Under the pieces are notes generated by a model. The model was not told where the DNA came from. It ran no database searches and saw only the letters and a list, made by a program, of their open reading frames with translations. 10,199 nt of DNA from an uncultured Devosia sp. (lineage in GTDB: Bacteria > Pseudomonadota > Alphaproteobacteria > Rhizobiales > Devosiaceae), in contig CAMLKN010000071.1 of assembly GCA_946480655.1 (NCBI GenBank), forward strand, positions 1 to 10,199, written 5' to 3'. This document shows positions 4,365 through 10,199 of this stretch, piece after piece. The translations under genes were made by a program, and so were the position numbers. Within the stretch, counting starts at the first letter, position 1; the number at the start of each line of letters is the position of its first letter.

Positions 4365-6424
4365 ACCTCTCCGATCCGACCGAAACCTTCCGCCAGGAGG
4401 CGCGCGAGCTGCTCGACCAGCTCGAGGCGGGACTGCTCGACCTCGAGCAGGACCCGTCCAATGCCGACCTGATCAACTCCACCTTCCGGGCGCTGCATAC
4501 GATCAAGGGTTCGGGCGCCATGTTCGGCTTTACTGCCGTGGCCGAATTCGTGCACGAGTTCGAAACCGCCTTCGACCAGGTGCGCAAGGGCCAGACCAAG
4601 GCCAATGCGGCATTGATCGGCGTCGCGCTCGATGCCAAGGATCACATCCACCTTTTGATTGAATCCCCCGGGGCCGAGATCGGCGGGGGCGACTCTATCC
4701 TTAGCAACCTGCGCTCGGTGATCGCAGGAGAAACGCCGGCCATGGCCACCTCTGCTGCCCCGGCGCCAGATACCGTGCCGGGGGTCAAGCCGGCCGCTGC
4801 CCCATCTCCAACCCAAAAGTCTGTATGGCGGCTTGAATTTTACTTGCCCGCCGATGCGCTCATTTATGGCACCAATCCGGTCCTGCTGCTCGAAGAACTG
4901 GCGGAAATCGGACCCATTACCGTCACGGCGCTGACCGGCCGGATTCCTGATCTTGCCACCCTTGACCCGGAAGTGCCCCATATCGGCTGGCGCGTGGATA
5001 TCGAGGCGGAGGACCCCGCCTCGGCCATTGACGACGTCTTCCTGTTCCTCCGCGACAATATGGAACTGAGCCTGACGCGCCTCGACGCGGCAATGGAGTC
5101 TGAGCAGGCCACGCTCCCGCCCGAGGCGGCCGGGACTGAGCCTGCCGCCACCGATCCGGCGCCGACCGCTGCCATCCTGGTGGCTCAGTCCCCGACCCAC
5201 AAGCCCAAGCCGCCTACGGGGGCCGATACTGCCGACCGCGCCGCAGCCTCCTCCCTGCGTGTCCCGGCCGAACGGCTGGACGAGTTGATGGATCGTGTCG
5301 GCGAATTGGTTATTGCCCAGGCACGCCTCAGCCAGATTGCCAGCCTGAGCTCCGACACCGCGCTCAAGACCATAGCCGAAGAACTCGAGCGACTCTCCTC
5401 CGGCCTGCGCGACACCACCATGGGCATCCGCATGGTACCCATCGGCACCCTGTTCAGCCGCTTTCGGCGCCTCATTCACGATCTCTCGGGCGAATTGGGC
5501 AAGCCGATCGAGTTCATTACCTCCGGCGAGGATACCGAACTCGACAAGACCATGATCGAACGCCTGGCCGACCCACTGGTCCACCTCATCCGCAATTCGG
5601 TCGACCATGGCCTCGAAAGTGCCGAGAAACGCCGTGCCGCCGGCAAACCCGCCAAGGGCATGGTGCGCCTCTCCGCCGTCTATTCCGGCGCGGAAGTGGC
5701 CATCTCGGTCAGCGATGACGGGGCCGGCCTCAACACGGCCCGCATCCGCGCCAAGGCTGAGGAAAACGGTCTGATCGCGCCCGATGCCAAGCTGACCGAC
5801 CAGGAACTGCATCATCTGATCTTCGCGCCCGGTTTCTCGACCGCCAAGGAAGTCACTTCGCTATCCGGCCGTGGCGTGGGCATGGATGTGGTCAAGCGCA
5901 CGATCGACGGGCTGCGCGGCACCATCGATGTGGCCAGCAAGCCAGGCGAGGGCTCGACGATGACCCTGCGGCTGCCCCTCACCCTCGCCATCATCGATGG
6001 CATGCTGGTCCGCGTGGGCAATGGCCGCTACACCATCCCGCTGGCGGCCGTCGAGGAATGCGTCGAACTGCCGGAGGGCATCGAGGCCCATGCCAAGGGC
6101 CGCAACTTCCTCGATATCCGCGGCGCGCTCGTCCCCTATCTGCGCCTTCGTGAAGTCTTCGGCACCACGACCGCGCCCGAACCGCACCAGAAGGTGGTGA
6201 TCGTCTCCTCCGGCGAGGGCCGGGTGGGTCTCGTGGTTGACCAGATCATCGGCAACAACCAGACGGTCATCAAGCAGCTCTCCAAGCTGCATTCGGGCAT
6301 CAAGTCCTTCTCGGGCGCCACCATCCTGGGCGACGGCACCGTCGCGCTCATCCTCGACACCGCCCATCTGGTGGCCGCCGGCCAATCCTATGTCGATCGC
6401 AACCTCACCGGGAGGGCCGCATGA
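4361..6424 (+). CDS. cheA: Chemotaxis sensor histidine kinase CheA
   Basis: The 687-residue protein has the full CheA layout. The P1 phosphotransfer domain (about 1-105) carries His46 in ALHTIKGSG. A Pro/Ala-rich linker leads to a compact domain (about 154-242, starting SVWRLEFYLP) that probably docks CheY or CheB. After a second linker come the P3 dimerisation helices (about 297-365), the P4 ATPase with N box HLIRNSVDHGLE (408-419), G1 DDGAG (452-456) and G2-type GRGVGMDVV (503-511), and a CheW-like P5 domain (about 545-680). CheA is a soluble kinase held at receptor arrays by P5 and CheW; it phosphorylates itself at His46 and passes the phosphate to CheY. Its ATG overlaps the cheY stop (ATGA, 4361-4364), with AGGAAGG about 10 bases upstream. 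No essential motif is missing. Confidence 0.97.
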   Translation: MNLSDPTETFRQEARELLDQLEAGLLDLEQDPSNADLINSTFRALHTIKGSGAMFGFTAVAEFVHEFETAFDQVRKGQTKANAALIGVALDAKDHIHLLIESPGAEIGGGDSILSNLRSVIAGETPAMATSAAPAPDTVPGVKPAAAPSPTQKSVWRLEFYLPADALIYGTNPVLLLEELAEIGPITVTALTGRIPDLATLDPEVPHIGWRVDIEAEDPASAIDDVFLFLRDNMELSLTRLDAAMESEQATLPPEAAGTEPAATDPAPTAAILVAQSPTHKPKPPTGADTADRAAASSLRVPAERLDELMDRVGELVIAQARLSQIASLSSDTALKTIAEELERLSSGLRDTTMGIRMVPIGTLFSRFRRLIHDLSGELGKPIEFITSGEDTELDKTMIERLADPLVHLIRNSVDHGLESAEKRRAAGKPAKGMVRLSAVYSGAEVAISVSDDGAGLNTARIRAKAEENGLIAPDAKLTDQELHHLIFAPGFSTAKEVTSLSGRGVGMDVVKRTIDGLRGTIDVASKPGEGSTMTLRLPLTLAIIDGMLVRVGNGRYTIPLAAVEECVELPEGIEAHAKGRNFLDIRGALVPYLRLREVFGTTTAPEPHQKVVIVSSGEGRVGLVVDQIIGNNQTVIKQLSKLHSGIKSFSGATILGDGTVALILDTAHLVAAGQSYVDRNLTGRAA

Positions 6425-6930
6425 GCGACGCCCAGGTCCACCAGCCCACGTCCATGACCGCCCTCACCATCCGCCTCGACGACGAACTCTTCGCCGTCGA
6501 AGCCGGGCGCGTGCGCGAAATCCTCGATCTCGTGCCCATCACCGAAGTGCCCAATGCTCCCGATTTCGTGGGCGGACTCATCAATGTCCGCGGCCGCGTC
6601 GTGCCCCTGGCCGATCTCCGCGTCATGTTCGGCATGAAACGGCCCGAGCCGGACGAGGATACCCGCATCGTCGTCATGGAAGTCGACATGGACGGCGAGC
6701 CCACCATTGCGGGCATCCTGGCCGACAAGGTGCATGACGTCACCGACATCGAGGCGGCCTCCATTGAGGAAGCCCCCAAGGTCGGCATGCGCTGGCGCCC
6801 CGAATTCATCAAGGGCATCGGCAAGCGCAATGGCGGCTTCATCATCATCCCGAACATGGAACGCATTTTCGAAACACCGGGCGCAAGAACCGCGCCCGCC
6901 GCAGCTTCAGAAGAAAGGCCTGCATCGTGA
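6421..6930 (+). CDS. cheW: Chemotaxis coupling protein CheW
   Basis: The 169-residue protein is a single CheW domain (about 12-150), a two-barrel SH3-like fold that links receptor tips to the P5 domain of CheA. The characteristic block [16 protein letters not shown] is at 51-66, with Arg57 in the position conserved for receptor and kinase contacts. The last 20 or so residues are Ala/Pro-rich and probably disordered. The ATG overlaps the cheA stop (ATGA, 6421-6424), and GGGAGGG sits just upstream inside cheA. Met12 is an alternative start nearer the domain, but the overlap and the ribosome binding site favour 6421. Its own stop overlaps the GTG start of the next gene. Confidence 0.96.
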   Translation: MSDAQVHQPTSMTALTIRLDDELFAVEAGRVREILDLVPITEVPNAPDFVGGLINVRGRVVPLADLRVMFGMKRPEPDEDTRIVVMEVDMDGEPTIAGILADKVHDVTDIEAASIEEAPKVGMRWRPEFIKGIGKRNGGFIIIPNMERIFETPGARTAPAAASEERPAS

Positions 6931-9023
6931 GACTGACTATTAAGACCAAGCTGGCGGCCGTCTTCGGCGTTGTCGTCGCACTCTCAGCAGGGAGCATGTT
7001 CATCGCCCTGCAGAACCTGGGCCAGCTCAACCACGAGCTGGAAACAACTATTGAAATCCGTTCGGCCAATCTGGTCCGCTCCTCGCAGATGCAGACGAGC
7101 CTGGAAAGCCTGGGCTCGCGCGTTCGCGCCCAGATCCTCTCGAAGGATATGGCCGAGAAAGAAGGCTATATAGACTCCCTGCGCGAGGACTATACCGAGC
7201 TCACCGACGGTCATGCCTTCCTCGACTCCAATGCGCGGGATGCAGTGGTGCGCGAGCAGTTGCCCGCCTTCATCGCCAAGGTCAACGAACTGTGGGCGGC
7301 CGTCGAGCTGAGCATGGAGCAGACCCTAAAGAACTCCGACGCGACCGCCCTGGCGATCAGCCGCAGCGAAGGCAGCGGCTCGCTGGGCGTGTTCGAAGAG
7401 ACCATGGGGGCGCTACGGGCCTCGCTACAGCGCAAGGTGGACGCCGGCGATGTTTCCGCCTTCCCCGCCTACCAGGCCGCGACGGAAATGTTCCTGACCG
7501 GCACGGACATGTTCCGCCAGCAACGCAACGTGCTGCTCGCAGCCTCGCAGGACCGCGACCTGCAGCAAACCTGGTACGCCGACTATGTCGCGGGCGTCGA
7601 AGCCAATGCCGAGCGCATTCCGGATATACAGCGCATGATGCCGGCCGCCGATATAGGGCTCTTCAACGCCGCCAAGGCTGCCTATGACGACATGGTAGCA
7701 GCCATGGACAAGGCCGTGGCCGTCAGCATGGAGAATGGCGACTATCATGCCATGCAGGCCATGGGGACCGCCAATACTCTGCGCCGCGAAGCCAGCGCGA
7801 TCCTGCAGACCATGATCGACCGCAACACCGCCGTCATGGAGGAATCCAAGACCCAGGCCGCCGAACTGTACCAGACTTCCATGGCGCTGCTCATAAGCTT
7901 GCTGGTCGGCTCCGCGCTCATCGCCCTTGTTGCTGCAACCTGGATCGTCCTGAGTATTTCGCGTGCCCTTTCCAGCGCCGTTCGCCTGGCAGACGAGGTG
8001 GCCGGCGGCAACCTCTCCGCTACTGCCGACGCCAAGGGCGACGACGAGGTTACCGACCTGGTCAAGACCCTCAACGCCATGACCGCCAAGCTGCGCGAAG
8101 TGGTCACCGAAGTCACCAATGCCACGCGCAATGTCGCCGCCGGATCGCAGGAAATGTCGGCCACGGCCGAGCAGTTGAGCCAGGGCGCCACGGAACAGGC
8201 GTCGTCGACCGAAGAGGCCTCCGCCTCGATGGAAGAAATGGCCGCCACCATCAAGCAGTCGGCCGACAATGCCAGCCAGACCGAGAAGATCGCCCGCCAG
8301 TCCGCGGCCGATGCCATCGCCTCGGGCGAAGCGGTCAACAATGCCGTCTCGGCCATGCAGACCATCGCCGAAAAGATCATGGTGGTGCAGGAAATTGCCC
8401 GCCAGACCGACCTGCTCGCCCTCAACGCGGCGGTGGAAGCCGCCCGGGCCGGCGAACATGGCCGCGGCTTTGCCGTGGTGGCCTCCGAAGTGCGCAAGCT
8501 GGCCGAACGCAGCCAGGCTGCCGCCGCCGAGATCTCGACGCTCTCGGGCACCACGGTCAAGGCCGCCCAGTCGGCCGGGGAAATGCTCGGCAAGCTGGTG
8601 CCCGACATCCAGCGCACCGCCGAACTGGTGGAAGAAATCTCCGCCGGCTCCCGCGAGCAGAATGCCGGTGCCGCCCAGATCAACACAGCCATCCAGCAAC
8701 TCGACAAGGTGACCCAGCAGAACACCTCGGCAGCCGAGGAAATGTCGGCCACGTCCGAGGAGCTGGCCAGTCAGGCCGAGCAATTGCAGGCAGCGATCAG
8801 CTACTTCCGCATCGACTCTGCGGCGGCCCTGGCCCCTGCCAATGACGCGGCCACCGGCAAGGCCGACCTCAAGTCGGCGATCCTGGCCAAGGCACCGCAT
8901 ATGGCTCCCCGCAAGCCCGCAAGAGCCAAGAGCAAGTCTGGCTCCGGCGGCGGCTTCGACCTCGATATGGGCGATGCCGAGGATGATCTGGACGGCGATT
9001 TCACCCGTCGCGGCGCCGCCTGA
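6927..9023 (+). CDS. Methyl-accepting chemotaxis protein (MCP1), single HAMP
   Basis: The 698-residue receptor has a first membrane helix (about 9-28), a periplasmic region of about 290 residues that looks all-helical, a second membrane helix (about 319-344), one HAMP domain (about 345-395) and a cytoplasmic signalling coiled coil (about 400-630). The hairpin tip [22 protein letters not shown] (489-510) contacts CheW and CheA. Glu/Gln-rich methylation-type helices flank the tip. The sensor region is about the size of a helical bimodular (HBM) ligand domain, but the ligand cannot be predicted. The tail (630-698) is a Lys/Arg- and Gly-rich linker ending in an acidic stretch ([16 protein letters not shown] from 677); no NWETF-type CheR-binding pentapeptide is present. 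The start is GTG (6927), overlapping the cheW stop as GTGA, with GAAAGG upstream. The gene shares a 163-bp identical block with the next MCP gene. Confidence 0.95.
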   Translation: MRLTIKTKLAAVFGVVVALSAGSMFIALQNLGQLNHELETTIEIRSANLVRSSQMQTSLESLGSRVRAQILSKDMAEKEGYIDSLREDYTELTDGHAFLDSNARDAVVREQLPAFIAKVNELWAAVELSMEQTLKNSDATALAISRSEGSGSLGVFEETMGALRASLQRKVDAGDVSAFPAYQAATEMFLTGTDMFRQQRNVLLAASQDRDLQQTWYADYVAGVEANAERIPDIQRMMPAADIGLFNAAKAAYDDMVAAMDKAVAVSMENGDYHAMQAMGTANTLRREASAILQTMIDRNTAVMEESKTQAAELYQTSMALLISLLVGSALIALVAATWIVLSISRALSSAVRLADEVAGGNLSATADAKGDDEVTDLVKTLNAMTAKLREVVTEVTNATRNVAAGSQEMSATAEQLSQGATEQASSTEEASASMEEMAATIKQSADNASQTEKIARQSAADAIASGEAVNNAVSAMQTIAEKIMVVQEIARQTDLLALNAAVEAARAGEHGRGFAVVASEVRKLAERSQAAAAEISTLSGTTVKAAQSAGEMLGKLVPDIQRTAELVEEISAGSREQNAGAAQINTAIQQLDKVTQQNTSAAEEMSATSEELASQAEQLQAAISYFRIDSAAALAPANDAATGKADLKSAILAKAPHMAPRKPARAKSKSGSGGGFDLDMGDAEDDLDGDFTRRGAA
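8127..8289 (+). repeat. Copy A of a 163-bp perfect direct repeat in the MCP signalling domain
   Basis: This stretch is identical at every base to 10037-10199 (constant offset of 1910 bases). It encodes residues 401-455 of MCP1, from [10 protein letters not shown] just after HAMP through the first methylation-type helix. It begins on a codon boundary. Sequences immediately upstream differ between the two genes. The right end of the repeat is unknown because copy B reaches the window edge. Confidence 0.97.
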
Positions 9024-9041
9024 ATACCAAGTTGAACGACG

Positions 9042-9066
9042 ACCGGCCGCCAGAAGGGCGGCCGGT
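9042..9066 (+). terminator. Intergenic hairpin between the two MCP genes
   Basis: ACCGGCCGCC (9042-9051) pairs perfectly with 9057-9066 to form a 10-bp GC-rich stem with a 5-base loop. It lies 19 bases after the MCP1 stop. There is no T-run after it, so it is at best a weak intrinsic terminator; it may instead stabilise the upstream mRNA or lower read-through into MCP2. Confidence 0.5.
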
Positions 9067-9097
9067 TGAGGCCGCCATTCACCAGAAGGAAAACGTG

Positions 9098-10199
9098 ATG
9101 AGCACTGCCCGACGTCCAAGATTCCGTTCGATTGCCGCCAAGATTCTCGCCATCCAGTTGGGCTCCAGTATTGCCATTGCCGGGATTGTCGGGGGCTTTG
9201 GCTATTTCGGCATGAACAGCATGACCGAGTCCATGACCTCGATCTATGACGACCGGGTCGTGCCCCTCGAACAACTCAAGCAGGTCTCGGACGCCTACGC
9301 CATCAAGGTGGTCGACACCGCTTACAAGCTCAATGATGGCACACTCGATTGGAGCGCCGCCACGCTCAATGTCGAGGCCGCACGCGAAGCGATCGAGGAG
9401 CACTGGACCGATTTTCTCGGGACCCATCTCACCGAACGCGAAAGCGAGATCGTCGAAACAGTGAAATCGAGCATGGTGAGTGCCGACGCCGCCGTCGAGG
9501 AGCTCCACACCATCCTGCGCGCCCGCAATGCGACGGCGCTGGACCAGTTCATCGCAACGACCATGTTCCCGGCCATCGATCCGACGACCGAGTCCCTGGC
9601 CGAACTGACAGGATACCAGCTTGAAGCCGCGCAGGAGTTGCGCAACGAGGGGCTCGCGCTGTTCGGCCTCCTCACCTGGATGATCATTGGCGTCAGCGTC
9701 CTGGTCACCGCCTTGGCCATCGGCGTCGTGCTCGTCGTCACCAATGCTATCAAGCGCAACCTCTCCGAAGCCATTGGCCTGGCCAATGCCGTCGCTTTGG
9801 GAGACGTCTCGGCCACGGCAACCGTGACTTCGGCCGACGAGGTCAAGGACCTGGTTGATGCGCTTAACACCATGACGGCAAACCTGCGTGCCACGGCCAA
9901 TGTTGCCGACCGCATTGCCGACGGCGACCTGACCGTGGCCGTTGCGCCGCTCTCGGACAAGGACACGCTGGGCCTGGCGCTGCAGCGCATGGTGCTCAAG
10001 CTCAATGAAGTCGTTGGCGATGCCATCGCCGCGGCCCGCAATGTCGCCGCCGGATCGCAGGAAATGTCGGCCACGGCCGAGCAGTTGAGCCAGGGCGCCA
10101 CGGAACAGGCGTCGTCGACCGAAGAGGCCTCCGCCTCGATGGAAGAAATGGCCGCCACCATCAAGCAGTCGGCCGACAATGCCAGCCAGACCGAGAAGA
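9098..10199 (+). CDS. Methyl-accepting chemotaxis protein (MCP2), partial, tandem HAMP
   Basis: The frame opens at ATG 9098 with AGAAGGA (9084-9090) as ribosome binding site and stays open to the window end, giving 367 complete codons and no stop, so the C-terminal part lies outside. The first membrane helix is about 16-37. The periplasmic domain of roughly 150 residues is helical and of the size of a 4HB_MCP ligand-binding bundle. The second membrane helix is about 188-215. It is followed by a HAMP domain (about 212-265) and a second HAMP-like segment (about 266-310, containing ADRIADGDLTV), then the start of the signalling coiled coil from Arg314. MCP1 has only one HAMP. The sensor halves of the two receptors do not resemble each other by eye, yet from codon 314 onward the DNA is identical to MCP1. 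It is probably part of the che operon, 74 bp after MCP1, although a hairpin lies in the gap. Confidence 0.93.
   Translation, partial: MSTARRPRFRSIAAKILAIQLGSSIAIAGIVGGFGYFGMNSMTESMTSIYDDRVVPLEQLKQVSDAYAIKVVDTAYKLNDGTLDWSAATLNVEAAREAIEEHWTDFLGTHLTERESEIVETVKSSMVSADAAVEELHTILRARNATALDQFIATTMFPAIDPTTESLAELTGYQLEAAQELRNEGLALFGLLTWMIIGVSVLVTALAIGVVLVVTNAIKRNLSEAIGLANAVALGDVSATATVTSADEVKDLVDALNTMTANLRATANVADRIADGDLTVAVAPLSDKDTLGLALQRMVLKLNEVVGDAIAAARNVAAGSQEMSATAEQLSQGATEQASSTEEASASMEEMAATIKQSADNASQTEK
10037..10199 (+). repeat. Copy B of a 163-bp perfect direct repeat in the MCP signalling domain
   Basis: Identical to 8127-8289 at all 163 positions and still matching at the last base of the window, so the true repeat is probably longer. 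It encodes the post-HAMP part of MCP2 from residue 314. The base just before it differs from copy A, so the left boundary is firm. Confidence 0.97.

Noticed and set aside
4109..5815. A 568-codon open frame on the minus strand across cheY/cheA
   Set aside because: It lies antisense to the clearly supported cheY and cheA genes. Its low-complexity Gly/Arg/Asp composition is typical of the reverse strand of GC-rich coding DNA.
8147..8764. A 17-base match within MCP1 (around 8149 and 8740, both encoding EEMSAT-like sequence)
   Set aside because: It reflects the similar Glu/Ala-rich heptads of the two antiparallel methylation helices, expected in any MCP.
7425..9119. A 564-codon Gly-rich open frame on the minus strand across MCP1
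   Set aside because: It is the antisense shadow of the receptor gene; the long run of Gly, Leu and Arg follows from the codon bias of the sense strand.

Overview
The window is GC-rich, densely packed bacterial DNA, and every gene in it is of a common bacterial type. The codon use, the gene order STAS-cheY-cheA-cheW-MCP-MCP, the CtrA-like half-site pairs and a rhizobial-looking palindrome together suggest an alphaproteobacterium. Hyphomicrobiales (for example Devosiaceae) is my best guess, by inference only; nothing in the window fixes the genus.

Left part (1-2005, minus strand): a two-gene unit encoding a TIGR03862/HI0933-type flavoprotein and, overlapping its 3' end by 14 bp, a classical NAD-type short-chain dehydrogenase. 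It ends in a long hairpin (13-54) whose first bases supply the dehydrogenase stop codon. Bases 2006-2143 are a divergent promoter region.

Middle (2144-3193, plus strand): a complete REC-HD-GYP response regulator with all expected phosphorylation and metal-binding residues, predicted to hydrolyse cyclic di-GMP. It is followed by about 460 bp without a convincing gene (3194-3657). This gap is richer in A+T than its surroundings and carries several short dyads and direct repeats, a CtrA-like box with a possible -10 element, and a possible 10-codon leader ORF.

Right part (3658-10199, plus strand): a chemotaxis operon. The order is a STAS-domain protein, CheY, CheA, CheW, a complete methyl-accepting chemotaxis protein (MCP) and a second MCP cut off by the window end. 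cheY/cheA and cheA/cheW overlap by ATGA and cheW/MCP1 by GTGA, so translation is probably coupled. The MCPs sense signals, CheW links them to the CheA kinase, and CheA phosphorylates CheY. The HD-GYP protein next door could tie cyclic di-GMP turnover to the same motility decision.

Most notable observations: a 163-bp stretch identical at every base between the two otherwise diverged MCP genes, reaching the window edge (likely gene conversion or recent domain duplication); the start codon of the STAS gene lying inside a perfect inverted repeat and overlapping the stop of a tiny upstream ORF; and similar CtrA-like promoter layouts in front of both the HD-GYP gene and the che operon. I see no mobile element, CRISPR array, rRNA or tRNA, and no strong case for a wholly new system.
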